From positions 2,617,217 through 2,681,216 of the forward strand of contig NZ_BMKQ01000001.1 of the NCBI RefSeq assembly GCF_014644415.1: DNA of 64,000 bases, read 5' to 3'. This DNA is from Marmoricola endophyticus (lineage in GTDB: Bacteria > Actinomycetota > Actinomycetes > Propionibacteriales > Nocardioidaceae). The notes under the pieces are model-generated. The model worked only from the letters and a program-made list of their open reading frames with translations. It was not told the origin of the DNA and ran no database searches. Position 1 is the first letter of the stretch, and each line of letters begins with the position of its first letter. This document shows positions 42,046 to 50,611 of the stretch, piece after piece. A program made the position numbers and the translations under genes.

Positions 42046-42555
42046 TCAGTCGTCGAGCGGCGGGGGCGGCTGGTGACCGTCGCGCTCGAACGAGGCGCGG
42101 ACCTCGGCCTCGGCCTGCGGTCGACCCACCCACTCCGCACCCTCGACGGACTTGCCGGGCTCCAGGTCCTTGTAGACCTCGAAGAAGTGCTGGATCTCGA
42201 GCCGGTCGAACTTCGAGACGTGGCTGATGTCGCGCAGGTGCTCCTGGCGCGGGTCGCTGACCGGCACGCAGAGGACCTTGTCGTCACCGCCCTTCTCGTC
42301 GGTCATCCGGAACATCCCGATCGCGCGGGCGCGGATCAGGCAGCCGGGGAAGGTCGGCTCGGGCAGCAGGACGAGCGCGTCCAGCGGGTCGCCGTCCTGG
42401 CCGAGGGTGTCCTCGATGTAGCCGTAGTCGGCGGGGTACTGCGTGGAGGTGAACAGCGTCCGGTCCAGACGCAGCCGACCGCTGTGGTGGTCGACCTCGT
42501 ACTTGTTGCGCTGCCCCTTGGGGATCTCCACCAGGACGTCGAACTCCAGCTCCAC
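42046..42555 (-). CDS. ppa: Inorganic pyrophosphatase
   Basis: A 169-residue family I pyrophosphatase that hydrolyses PPi, pulling biosynthetic reactions forward. Signature residues: [14 protein letters not shown] (about residues 10-23), [20 protein letters not shown] with the metal-binding Asp cluster [23 protein letters not shown], and [15 protein letters not shown]. Two GTG starts are possible, 42555 and 42567; the first is used because GGTGGAG lies 6 bases before it and related proteins start there. It is divergent from dacB. Confidence 0.95.
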   Translation of the reverse strand: MELEFDVLVEIPKGQRNKYEVDHHSGRLRLDRTLFTSTQYPADYGYIEDTLGQDGDPLDALVLLPEPTFPGCLIRARAIGMFRMTDEKGGDDKVLCVPVSDPRQEHLRDISHVSKFDRLEIQHFFEVYKDLEPGKSVEGAEWVGRPQAEAEVRASFERDGHQPPPPLDD

Positions 42556-42699
42556 GGCTGTCTCCACCTCTCCTCCAGGCCCCGCTCGGGGCCTGCGACG
42601 ATCACGTTCCGCGCGCGCCGGGCCGGACGGTGCCGGTGGCCGCGCGCTGGTCAGTCTCGCGCACAATGGCACGGGCGCGTCCAGTGGAGGGGGTATCTC

Positions 42700-44343
42700 G
42701 TGGCCGACAGTGGTGCAGACCACGCTCGCTCGGACGAGCCCGCGGGGTCCCAGGGGTCCCAGGCGCCGCAGGCGCCCGACGACGCGACCGACCGGCCGTT
42801 CCCGGCCAAGGGCAAGCGGCGGGCCCGTCGCGCGGAGCGCCGCGAGGCCAAGCACCAGGCGCGAGCGGCTCGTACGCCCACGCGGCGCAGCCGGTGGTGG
42901 CTGCTGCCGGAGGCGCTGGTCCTGCTGCTCGTCGTCGGTGCCGGGCTGGCGTGGCACTTCCGGCTCGGCGACAAGCTGGGGATCAGCAGCCCGGACCCCC
43001 TGACCGAGCCGGCGGCCGTACGCCCGCCCGCGGGCCTCGACCTGCCGCGCACCGCCCCGGCGCGTGCCGTCGCGGCGGGGCAGGACGACGGGGACGCGTC
43101 CGCCGCCCGCCTGAAGCAGGCGCTGGACCCGCTGCTCGGCGACCGGCGCCTGGGGCGGGTGACGGTACGAGTGGCGGACCTGTCGTCGGGGCGCGTGGTC
43201 TACCAGCGCGGTGACCAGCCGTTCACGCCCGCCTCGACCACCAAGCTCCTCACCTCGACGGCCGCGCTGCAGGCGATCGGTCCGGGCAAGCGGTTCGCGA
43301 CCCGGGTCGAGCAGGAGCCCGCGGCGTCCGGCACCCCTGCGCGGCTGACGCTGGTCGGCGGAGGCGACCCGTTCCTCGCCTCCGGCACGCCCGAGGCGGG
43401 GACGTACCCCCACTACGCGGACGTCGGGACGCTGGCGCGCCGTACGGCCGCCGCGCTGAAGCAGGGCGGGACCACCCGCGTCACGCTCGGCTACGACGAC
43501 AGCCTCTTCACCGGGCCGCGGGTCGACCCGTCGTGGGAGTCCTCGTACGTCCCGGAGGGCGTCGTCCCCCCGATCTCGGCGCTGTGGGTCGACGAGGGGC
43601 GCAGCCCTGCCGGCGGGTACGTCGACGACCCGAGCGCACGTGCCGCCACGGTGTTCCGTCAGGCCCTGGGTGCCGCGGGCATCACGGTGTCCGGGGACGT
43701 ACGACGCCAGCCGGCGAGCCAGGGGGCGACCGAGGTGGCCCGCGTCGAGTCCCCGCCGCTGGGCCAGATCGTGTCGCGACTGCTGCTGGTCAGCGACAAC
43801 AACGCCGCCGAGGTGGTCTCCCACCAGGTGGGGCTGGCGGAGGGGACGGGCGGCTCCTTCAGCGGCGGCGCGAAGGCCGTGATCCAGGTGCTCGGCAGGC
43901 TGGGTGTGCCGACCGCCGGGCTGAGGCTCCTCGACGGCTCCGGCCTGTCGCGCGGCAACCTGATCTCGCCGGAGACGATGGTCGGGGTGCTCCGTACGGC
44001 CGCCTCGGACGACCACCCGACGCTGCGCGAGGTGGTGACCGGGCTGCCGGTGGCCGGGTTCACGGGCTCGCTGACCGACCGCTTCGACACCGGCCCGGCC
44101 GCGGGACGCGGGCGGGTGCACGCCAAGACCGGCACGCTGACCGGCGTCCACGGGCTGGCCGGCATCGCGACCGACCTCTCCGGCGACGTGCTGGCCTTCG
44201 TCGCCATCGCCGACCGGGTCCCCGAGGCCGACCAGCTCTTCGCCCGGCAGCGGATCGACCAGGTCGCCGCCGCGATCGGTGCCTGCCGGTGCGGTACGTC
44301 TGCCACGCCCTCGGCCTCGCCTTCCCCGTCGGCCTCTGGCTGA
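42700..44343 (+). CDS. dacB: D-alanyl-D-alanine carboxypeptidase/endopeptidase (PBP4 type)
   Basis: A 547-residue class C penicillin-binding protein. A basic cytosolic N-terminus (residues 36-65, [15 protein letters not shown]) is followed by one membrane span (about 66-86), so the enzyme is anchored with its domain outside. Active-site motifs: S179-T-T-K182, SDNNAAE (SxN), and [15 protein letters not shown] (KTG). It trims cell-wall stem peptides and is inhibited by beta-lactams. Ser/Pro-rich C-terminal tail. GTG after GGAGGGGG. The order ppa-dacB-zincin-tilS is a common actinobacterial arrangement. Confidence 0.94.
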   Translation: MADSGADHARSDEPAGSQGSQAPQAPDDATDRPFPAKGKRRARRAERREAKHQARAARTPTRRSRWWLLPEALVLLLVVGAGLAWHFRLGDKLGISSPDPLTEPAAVRPPAGLDLPRTAPARAVAAGQDDGDASAARLKQALDPLLGDRRLGRVTVRVADLSSGRVVYQRGDQPFTPASTTKLLTSTAALQAIGPGKRFATRVEQEPAASGTPARLTLVGGGDPFLASGTPEAGTYPHYADVGTLARRTAAALKQGGTTRVTLGYDDSLFTGPRVDPSWESSYVPEGVVPPISALWVDEGRSPAGGYVDDPSARAATVFRQALGAAGITVSGDVRRQPASQGATEVARVESPPLGQIVSRLLLVSDNNAAEVVSHQVGLAEGTGGSFSGGAKAVIQVLGRLGVPTAGLRLLDGSGLSRGNLISPETMVGVLRTAASDDHPTLREVVTGLPVAGFTGSLTDRFDTGPAAGRGRVHAKTGTLTGVHGLAGIATDLSGDVLAFVAIADRVPEADQLFARQRIDQVAAAIGACRCGTSATPSASPSPSASG

Positions 44344-44364
44344 GGTCGCCGTTCGGCTGGCGGT

Positions 44365-44466
44365 GGTCTCGACGTCCTCCCTCGCAGGGCTCGGTTCGGG
44401 CTCGACCACCTCGAGCTGTAGGTGGTCGAGCCGTGAGGAGCGCCAGCGACGAGCGACGTCGAGACC
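44365..44466. repeat. Dispersed intergenic palindromic repeat, copy 3
   Basis: Outer arms GGTCTCGACGTC (44365-44376) and GACGTCGAGACC (44455-44466) are exactly complementary. Inner arms GGCTCGACCACCT (44399-44411) and AGGTGGTCGAGCC (44420-44432) are also perfect. It fills most of the 192-base gap after dacB. Confidence 0.8.
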
Positions 44467-44523
44467 CGGTGAGGTACCAGGCGGACATGCCCACGGCGGA
44501 CCGGGGCGGTCGGTGCGGGTCCG

Positions 44524-44529
44524 TAGGGT
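44524..44529 (+). promoter_or_regulatory. -10 box TAGGGT, leaderless start
   Basis: TAGGGT ends 6 bases before the ATG at 44536. Confidence 0.45.
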
Positions 44530-44535
44530 CGTGCC

Positions 44536-45609
44536 ATGAGTGACAAGCCGTCGATGGTCGACTGGGAGCTGGCCGCGCGGGTGGGCACGCGTCTGGCCGG
44601 TCCGGGACCCGAGGTCTCCTCGAGCGAGGCCGCCGAGGCCGTCGCGGAGCTGCGGCAGGGAGCGGCCACCGCCAGTCCGCTGGTGCGCGCGTACACCGGC
44701 CTGGTCACCGAGGCCGGCACGGCACCCGTACGCGTCGTGGACCGCGCCGGCTGGATCGAGGCCAACCTGGAGGGGTTCGCCCAGCTGGTCACGCCGCTGG
44801 TCGACCGGCTCACAGAGAAGCGCGGCGACCCCGGCCGGGTCGCGCGGGCCGTGGGGTCCCGCGTCTCCGGCACCGAGGTCGGGGCGATGCTCGGCTTCCT
44901 GTCCGGCAGGGTGCTGGGCCAGTTCGACCCGTTCCACGGTGCGGGGGCGGTCGACGACCCCGGCAGCGTCGTGGGGCGGCTGCTCCTCGTCGCACCCAAC
45001 GTCGTCCAGGTCGAGCGCGACCTCGACGTCGACGCCACCGACTTCCGGCTCTGGGTCTGCCTGCACGAGGAGACCCACCGGGTGCAGTTCACCGCGGTGC
45101 CGTGGCTGCGCGACCACCTCTACGACCAGGTGCGCGCGCTCGCCGACGGCATCGGCACCGACCCGGCCGAGATGGTCGGGCAGGTGGTCCGGCGGGCGCG
45201 CGAGATCATCGGCGGCGGGACGAAGGACATGAGCCTGGCCGAGATCTTCGCCAGCCCCGAGCAGCGCGAGGTCATCGACCGGGTGACTGGCGTGATGAGC
45301 CTGCTGGAGGGCCACGCCGACGTCGTGATGGACGGCGTCGGCCCCGAGGTCATCCCGAGCGTGGGAGCGATCCGCCGGAAGTTCACCCAGCGCCGCAAGG
45401 GCGTGGGCGTCCTCGACCGGCTCGTGCGCCGGCTGATGGGGATGGACCAGAAGATGGCGCAGTACCGCGACGGCGCCGTCTTCGTCCGCTCGGTCGTCGA
45501 CAAGGTCGGCATGGACGGCTTCAACGCGATCTGGACCGAACCCGCCACGCTGCCCTCCAAGGCCGAGATCCACGCCCCCGAGACGTGGCTGGCCCGCGTG
45601 CACGGATGA
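44536..45609 (+). CDS. Zinc-dependent metalloprotease-like protein (F420-associated zincin family)
   Basis: A 357-residue protein of a conserved actinobacterial zincin family (DUF2342, often annotated as F420-biosynthesis-associated). The metal site is [10 protein letters not shown] with H177, E178 and H181 (HExxH), and a third-ligand candidate in [16 protein letters not shown] near residue 255. Surrounding signatures: [19 protein letters not shown] and [15 protein letters not shown]. No signal peptide, so it is cytosolic. Its substrate is not known. Its stop overlaps the tilS ATG by 4 bases, so the two are co-translated. Confidence 0.9.
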   Translation: MSDKPSMVDWELAARVGTRLAGPGPEVSSSEAAEAVAELRQGAATASPLVRAYTGLVTEAGTAPVRVVDRAGWIEANLEGFAQLVTPLVDRLTEKRGDPGRVARAVGSRVSGTEVGAMLGFLSGRVLGQFDPFHGAGAVDDPGSVVGRLLLVAPNVVQVERDLDVDATDFRLWVCLHEETHRVQFTAVPWLRDHLYDQVRALADGIGTDPAEMVGQVVRRAREIIGGGTKDMSLAEIFASPEQREVIDRVTGVMSLLEGHADVVMDGVGPEVIPSVGAIRRKFTQRRKGVGVLDRLVRRLMGMDQKMAQYRDGAVFVRSVVDKVGMDGFNAIWTEPATLPSKAEIHAPETWLARVHG

Positions 45610-46616
45610 CCGGGCCGCACCCCTCGGTCGCGGCGGTCCGGCTCGCGGTCCGTACCGACCTCGCCGACCTCCCCGAGGGCGCTACCGTGCTCGTCGCCTG
45701 CTCGGGAGGCGCCGACTCCCTCGCGCTGGCGGCCGCGACCGTCGTAGAGGGGCGTGGCTCGTCGTGCCGGGTCGTCGGCGTCTGCGTCGACCACCAGCTG
45801 CAGGAGGGCTCCGCCGCCCAGGCCGACCGGACGGCCGACCAGCTGCGCGCGCTCGGCGCCGACGAGGCCGTGGTCGTGGCCGTCACGGTGAGCGCCGCCG
45901 GGCTGGGGCCGGAGGCGGCCGCCCGCGAGGCGAGGTACGACGTCCTCCGCGAGCTGGCGACCCGCTTCGGGGCCTCGGCGGTCCTCCTCGGGCACACCCG
46001 CGACGACCAGGCCGAGACCGTCCTGATGGGCTTGACTCGGGGGTCCGGCGGCCGGGCGCTGTCGGGGATGCGTCGCGCGTTCGAGGTCTTCCGACGGCCG
46101 CTCCTCGACGTCACCCGCGCCGACACCGAGACGGCGTGCCTCGCCGAGGGTCTCGAGTGGTGGGAGGACCCGCACAACACCGACGACCGCTTCACGCGGG
46201 TCCGCGTACGCCGCACCGTGCTGCCGCTGCTCGAGGACGAGCTCGGCCCGGGGGTCGGCGCCGCTCTGGCGCGTACCGCCGACCAGCTGCGCGAGGACGC
46301 GTCGTACCTCGACGCCGTCGCCGACGACGCGCTGGGCCGCGCGGCCGTACCGGGCGGCCTGGCCGTGGACGCGCTGGCGTCGCTGCACCCTGCCGTACGC
46401 CGCCGCGTCCTGCGGCTCGCGGCGGTCACCGCCGGCTCGCCCACGGCCGACCTCTTCCGGGTGCACGTGCTGGCGCTGGACCGGCTGGTGACCGACTGGC
46501 ACGGGCAGGTGGGCGTCGACCTCCCGGGGCCGCTGCGCGTCGTCCGCCGCGCGGGGGTCCTCGACTTCACCGGCGCCTCTCCCTCCGACGGCGGCTCGGG
46601 CTCGGGGCGGGGTTGA
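45606..46616 (+). CDS. tilS: tRNA(Ile)-lysidine synthase
   Basis: A 336-residue N-type ATP pyrophosphatase that modifies the CAU-anticodon isoleucine tRNA with lysine, an essential step for reading AUA. The PP-loop is CSGGADS (Ser33 to Ser38), followed by [33 protein letters not shown] and [20 protein letters not shown], which are TilS signatures; then [20 protein letters not shown]. The final 120 residues form the C-terminal tRNA-binding part, shorter than in E. coli as is usual in actinobacteria. ATG overlaps the zincin stop. The usual downstream hpt and ftsH are absent. Confidence 0.94.
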   Translation: MTGPHPSVAAVRLAVRTDLADLPEGATVLVACSGGADSLALAAATVVEGRGSSCRVVGVCVDHQLQEGSAAQADRTADQLRALGADEAVVVAVTVSAAGLGPEAAAREARYDVLRELATRFGASAVLLGHTRDDQAETVLMGLTRGSGGRALSGMRRAFEVFRRPLLDVTRADTETACLAEGLEWWEDPHNTDDRFTRVRVRRTVLPLLEDELGPGVGAALARTADQLREDASYLDAVADDALGRAAVPGGLAVDALASLHPAVRRRVLRLAAVTAGSPTADLFRVHVLALDRLVTDWHGQVGVDLPGPLRVVRRAGVLDFTGASPSDGGSGSGRG

Positions 46617-46634
46617 CCGTCACCTCGGTGGGGA

Positions 46635-46640
46635 TACGGT
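46635..46640 (+). promoter_or_regulatory. -10 box TACGGT, leaderless start
   Basis: TACGGT ends 6 bases before the ATG at 46647; the gap CGAGGA also resembles a ribosome binding site but is too close to the start. Confidence 0.4.
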
Positions 46641-46646
46641 CGAGGA

Positions 46647-47606
46647 ATGGGGTTCCTCTCCCGTCGACCGTGGGCCGGCAGGCGCCGCCGTCGACGGGCG
46701 CGCGGCGCCGGTGACGTACCGGCCGACCCGGCCCTGCCGATGTTCCCCGACCCCGTGGTGGCCCACCGGTTCGCGCGGCTGGCGCGCGAGGTGTTCGCCG
46801 AGCACGGGCTCGAGTGCACGTACGCCGACGGGCAGCTGCGGGGCAGCGACGGGCACAGCTACGGCCTGACCAACGTCGCTCTCCTCGCCGCCGCCGGTGA
46901 CCGGCGCGCGTGGCGGGGCCTGCTCGACCAGCACGTGCAGGGGATCGTGACCGCCCACGCCGTCCCCAAGCAGCGCGAGCTGGCCAGCGTGGCCGACCGG
47001 CTCCACCTGCGGCTGTGGGCCGCCGGTGACGCCCGGCCCGCGCCGGGCGCCGCCGTCACGCTCGGTGACGGGCTGATGGGGCTGGCCTGCATCGACCACC
47101 CGGAGTACGTCGAGACCCTCACCGGCGCCCGTGACATCGAGCGGCTCGGGGGATGGGACGGGGTCCGGGCCGCGGCGCTGACGAACCTCTCCCGCCTGCG
47201 CGGCGAGCACGTGATCTCCGTGGGTGACGACCTGGCCTCGGAGGTGAAGCTGAGCACCGGCGGCTTCTTCAACGCCAGCCGGGTGTTCACGATGGAGCAC
47301 CTGCTCCGCGAGGACTTCCTGGTCGAGGCCCCGGCCAACGGCGTGCTCTTCGTCGTCCCGAACCGGCACGTCGTCGCGGTCCACCCCGTCGCTGGGGAGG
47401 GGATGTTCGCCGCCATCCCCACGCTGCTGCAGGTGGCGCGGCGCGAGCACGCCGCGCCGGGCGCCGTCAGCCCGGACGTGTGGTTCTGGTGCGACGGCGC
47501 CGTCCAGCAGGTCACCCGCCCCGCCGAGGAGGGCGCCGTCGAGGTGCTCGTCGCGGGGCCGCTGGAGTCGCAGATGCGCGCGCTCGGGCTGGTCGACGAG
47601 CAGTAG
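46647..47606 (+). CDS. Conserved hypothetical protein
   Basis: A 319-residue soluble protein that I do not recognise with certainty. Residues 5-22 are Arg-rich (RRPWAGRRRRRRARG), after which FPDPVVAHRFARLAREVFAE starts a globular part. GLTNVALLAAAGDRRAWRGL and LQVARREHAAPGAVSPDVWF are mixed alpha/beta segments; a loose likeness to DUF1444/YtpQ proteins is noted but weak. No catalytic motif, signal or membrane span. It lies 30 bases after tilS, where hpt is usual in relatives, and has its own likely promoter. Confidence 0.7.
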   Translation: MGFLSRRPWAGRRRRRRARGAGDVPADPALPMFPDPVVAHRFARLAREVFAEHGLECTYADGQLRGSDGHSYGLTNVALLAAAGDRRAWRGLLDQHVQGIVTAHAVPKQRELASVADRLHLRLWAAGDARPAPGAAVTLGDGLMGLACIDHPEYVETLTGARDIERLGGWDGVRAAALTNLSRLRGEHVISVGDDLASEVKLSTGGFFNASRVFTMEHLLREDFLVEAPANGVLFVVPNRHVVAVHPVAGEGMFAAIPTLLQVARREHAAPGAVSPDVWFWCDGAVQQVTRPAEEGAVEVLVAGPLESQMRALGLVDEQ

Positions 47607-47640
47607 GCGAGACTCGTCGCGCTCGCCTCCCGTGGGCTGG

Positions 47641-47646
47641 GACAAT
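47641..47646 (+). promoter_or_regulatory. -10-like box GACAAT, leaderless start
   Basis: GACAAT ends 6 bases before the GTG at 47653. Confidence 0.4.
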
Positions 47647-47652
47647 CGTGGC

Positions 47653-49512
47653 GTGGACATCGCGATCGGCATCGTTGCGCTGGCGGTCACCGTGCTGGTG
47701 GTCGCCGGTGGCTGCCGACGGTTGGGGCTGTCCTCACCCCTGGTGCTCATCGTGGTCGGGATCGCCGCCTCCTACGTCCCCTTCATCCCCGACGTCGAGC
47801 TGACCTCCGAGGTCGTGCTGCTGGGCCTGCTGCCGCCGCTGCTCTACTCCGCCTCCCAGCAGACCTCGCTGATCGACTTCAACGCGAACCGGATCCCGAT
47901 CCTGCTGCTGGCAGTGGTGCTGGTCGGGATCACCACGGGCGTCGTCGCCGTGGTCGTGCACTGGCTGGTGCCGGCGCTGCCGTGGTGGGCGGCCTTCGCG
48001 ATCGGGGCCGTCGTCGGCCCGCCGGACGCCGTGGCGGCGACGTCGATCGGCCGGCGGATCGGGCTGCCGCGCCGGGTGACGACGATGCTCGAGGGCGAGT
48101 CGCTGTTCAACGACGCCACCGCGCTGGTCGCGCTGAACACCGCCATCGGTGCCGCGACCGCGAGCGTCTCCCTGCTGGGGATCGGGCTGGACTTCGCGGT
48201 CGCCGCCGGTGTCGGCGTCGTCGTCGGGCTCGCGATCTACGCCCTGGTCGGCAGGGTGCGCCGCCACATCACCGACCCGGTGCTCGACTCGGGTCTGTCG
48301 TTCGTGGTGCCGTTCGCGTCGTACCTGATCTCCGAGGAGCTGCACGGCTCGGGCGTCGTGGCCGTCGTCGTCGCCGGCCTGCTGCTGGGTCACCGTGCAC
48401 CGGTGCTGCAGACCGCGCGCTCACGGATCCAGGAGCGCACCAACTGGCAGAGCATCTCCTTCCTGCTGGAGAGCGCGGTGTTCCTGCTGATCGGGCTGCA
48501 GGCCTACCGCATCGTCGACGGAGCCCTCAACGGCGACCTCGGGCTGGGGCGAATCGGGATCGTGTGCGTCGCGGCGCTGGTCACCGTCGTGGTCGTCCGG
48601 ATGGCCTGGGTGTTCATCGCCCGGCTCGCGCTGCAGCGCTCACCCGATCCCGAGGGCAAGCGACTGACCTACGGGGCGACGACGCTCCTCGGCTGGGCCG
48701 GTATGCGGGGTGTGGTCACCCTCGCGGCAGCGTTCGTCATCCCCCCGGACACGCCGTCGCGAGACCTCCTGCAGCTGATCGCGTTCTTCGTCACGGCCGG
48801 CACCTTGTTGCTCCAGGGTCTGACCCTGCCACCGCTCGCCCGCTGGCTGAAGGTCGAGGGACCGTCGGCGGCCGCCGACGCGCTGGCCAAGGCCAACCTG
48901 CTCCAGCAGGCGTCGCAGGCGGGGATGTCGTCCCTGAAGGACCTGCACGAGAGTGGCGACCAGTACGGCGTCAAGGCTCAGATCAAGGAGCGGCTCGAGC
49001 GGCGGAACTTCGCGGCCTGGGAGTCCGTCGGTGCGAAGGACGAGGACACCCCGACCGAGATCTACGCCCGGGTGCGGCAGGAGATGATCGACGCCGAGCG
49101 CGAGAAGGTGCTCGAGGTCCGCAGCTCCGGCACGGTGCCCCACGAGGTGGTCACCTCGGTGCTGTCCATGCTCGACGTCGAGGAGTCGATGCTCGAGTAC
49201 GGCGAGCGGGAGCGCGACCGGGTGCGTGCCGCCGAGATCAGCGTGGTCGGCGAGGGCGGCTGCGAGCACCTGCGTGACGACACCGGCCACGTCGCGCCCG
49301 ACACCCCCGGAGAGTGCGCCGAGTGCCTCGACGAAGGGCTCGCCTGGGTGCACCTGAGGATGTGCTGCACCTGTGGCCACGTCGCGTGCTGCGACTCCTC
49401 CCCGGGCCGGCACGCGACCCGCCATTACCACTCCACAGGGCACCCGGTGATGCGCTCGGCCGAGCCTGGCGAGGACTGGCGGTTCTGCTTCGTCGACCAG
49501 GTCACCGGCTGA
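47653..49512 (+). CDS. CPA1-type Na+/H+ antiporter with C-terminal UBP-type zinc finger
   Basis: A 619-residue protein. Residues 1-400 form about 12 membrane spans of a CPA1 sodium/proton exchanger, with GAVVGPPDAVAATSIGRRIG and MLEGESLFNDATALVALNTA, whose Asp residues carry cations, and LLGWAGMRGVVTLAAAFVIP. Residues about 415-535 are a soluble helical region. Residues 537-602 contain nine Cys and many His in the UBP zinc-finger pattern (CEHL, CAECL, CCTCGHVACCD, HATRHYHSTGHPV), a fold that binds free C-termini of ubiquitin in eukaryotes. It presumably exports Na+ or protons under control of this cytosolic domain. GTG start with a leaderless-type box. Confidence 0.92.
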   Translation: MDIAIGIVALAVTVLVVAGGCRRLGLSSPLVLIVVGIAASYVPFIPDVELTSEVVLLGLLPPLLYSASQQTSLIDFNANRIPILLLAVVLVGITTGVVAVVVHWLVPALPWWAAFAIGAVVGPPDAVAATSIGRRIGLPRRVTTMLEGESLFNDATALVALNTAIGAATASVSLLGIGLDFAVAAGVGVVVGLAIYALVGRVRRHITDPVLDSGLSFVVPFASYLISEELHGSGVVAVVVAGLLLGHRAPVLQTARSRIQERTNWQSISFLLESAVFLLIGLQAYRIVDGALNGDLGLGRIGIVCVAALVTVVVVRMAWVFIARLALQRSPDPEGKRLTYGATTLLGWAGMRGVVTLAAAFVIPPDTPSRDLLQLIAFFVTAGTLLLQGLTLPPLARWLKVEGPSAAADALAKANLLQQASQAGMSSLKDLHESGDQYGVKAQIKERLERRNFAAWESVGAKDEDTPTEIYARVRQEMIDAEREKVLEVRSSGTVPHEVVTSVLSMLDVEESMLEYGERERDRVRAAEISVVGEGGCEHLRDDTGHVAPDTPGECAECLDEGLAWVHLRMCCTCGHVACCDSSPGRHATRHYHSTGHPVMRSAEPGEDWRFCFVDQVTG

Positions 49513-49533
49513 GCGGGCGCGCCGCTGGCGGCC

Positions 49534-49539
49534 TATCGT
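49534..49539 (+). promoter_or_regulatory. -10 box TATCGT, leaderless start
   Basis: TATCGT ends 7 bases before the ATG at 49547. Confidence 0.45.
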
Positions 49540-49546
49540 CGCAGGC

Positions 49547-50179
49547 ATGAGAGTCACCAAGCTCGGTCACGCCTGCATCCGCCTCGAGCACGACGGCCAC
49601 GTGATCGTCATCGACCCGGGTGGCTTCACCGAGCGCGAGGCGGTCGACGGTGCCACGGCCGTCCTGATCACCCACGAGCACGGCGACCACCTCGACCTGG
49701 GCCACCTCGCCGCCACCGACGCGCCGGTGTTCACCGTCGAGGGGGTGGCCGCGCAGATCCGCGTCGGCGCCCCGGCGGTGGCGGAGCGTACGACGGTGGT
49801 CGCGCCCGGCGAGAGCTTCGACGTCGGCCTCCCCGCCCGGGCGGTCGGCGAGCGGCACGCCGTGATCCACGAGTCGATCCCGGTGCCGAGCAACAGCGGG
49901 TACGTCGTCTCCGCCGGCGGCACCACGCTCTTCCACCCCGGCGACTCCTTCGAGCTGCCCGGTGAGGACGTCGACCTGTTCTGCCTGCCGGTCAGCGCAC
50001 CGTGGACCAAGCTGGCGGAGGTGATGGAGCACGCCAAGGCGGTCGGCGCGCCGCGCACGCTCGCGGTCCACGACCGGATCCTCTCCGAGGTGGGGCTCGC
50101 GCTCACCGATGACCGCGTGGCGGCGTACCTGGAGGGGATCGGCGACTACGTCCGCCTGCCCGACGGCGCCGAGCTCTGA
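49547..50179 (+). CDS. UlaG-like metallo-beta-lactamase-fold hydrolase
   Basis: A 210-residue compact MBL-fold protein of the UlaG/RomA-like group. It opens MRVTKLGHACIRLEHDG, the characteristic start with an early His, then ITHEHGDHLDLGHL with H43, H45, D47 and H48, later FHPGDSFELPGEDVDLFCLP and TLAVHDRILSEVGLA. Members hydrolyse phosphodiester, lactone or amide bonds; the target here is unknown. ATG start. It converges on the VOC-family gene with 10 bases between stops. Confidence 0.88.
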   Translation: MRVTKLGHACIRLEHDGHVIVIDPGGFTEREAVDGATAVLITHEHGDHLDLGHLAATDAPVFTVEGVAAQIRVGAPAVAERTTVVAPGESFDVGLPARAVGERHAVIHESIPVPSNSGYVVSAGGTTLFHPGDSFELPGEDVDLFCLPVSAPWTKLAEVMEHAKAVGAPRTLAVHDRILSEVGLALTDDRVAAYLEGIGDYVRLPDGAEL

Positions 50180-50189
50180 GCCGGGCGGG

Positions 50190-50594
50190 TCAGCCCACGA
50201 CGGCGACCTGCCAGGACAGCCCGTACCGGTCGTCGACCCAGCCGAACGGGCCGAACCCGTAGTCGTCCAGCGGCATGTGCACCGTGCCGCCCTCGGCGAG
50301 CGCGTCGAGCACGCGGCGCTGCTCCTCCCCGCTGTCGAGCTCGAGCCACAGCGAGACCGCCGGGGTGAGGTCCCACGCGTGGTCGACGAAGCTGTCACTG
50401 AACCGGACCCGCTGCCCGGCCAGCTCGAGCTCGGCGACCTGCACGGACCCCTCCGGTCCCGGGTCGTCGGCGCCGTACCGCTGATCGGAGATCACCCGGC
50501 TGCCCGGGAGCAGCGCGAGGTAGAAGTCCATGGCCGCTTCGGCGCTCTGGCCCCTGCCCGGCTGGAAGGTCACGAACGGCGAGATGCTGCTCAT
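50190..50594 (-). CDS. VOC-superfamily (PhnB-like) protein
   Basis: A 134-residue glyoxalase/bleomycin-resistance-fold protein of the PhnB/3-demethylubiquinone-methyltransferase-like group. It begins ISPFVTFQPGRGQSAEAAMD with the usual FYLALLPGSRV, then VQVAELELAGQRVRFSDSFV, and ends with DYGFGPFGWVDDRYGLSWQV, the conserved C-terminal signature. No function beyond the fold can be stated. ATG. menF lies downstream beyond a 17-base gap on the same strand, so they may share a transcript. Confidence 0.88.
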   Translation of the reverse strand: MSSISPFVTFQPGRGQSAEAAMDFYLALLPGSRVISDQRYGADDPGPEGSVQVAELELAGQRVRFSDSFVDHAWDLTPAVSLWLELDSGEEQRRVLDALAEGGTVHMPLDDYGFGPFGWVDDRYGLSWQVAVVG

Positions 50595-50611
50595 GCCACC
50601 CAGTGTGCGCG

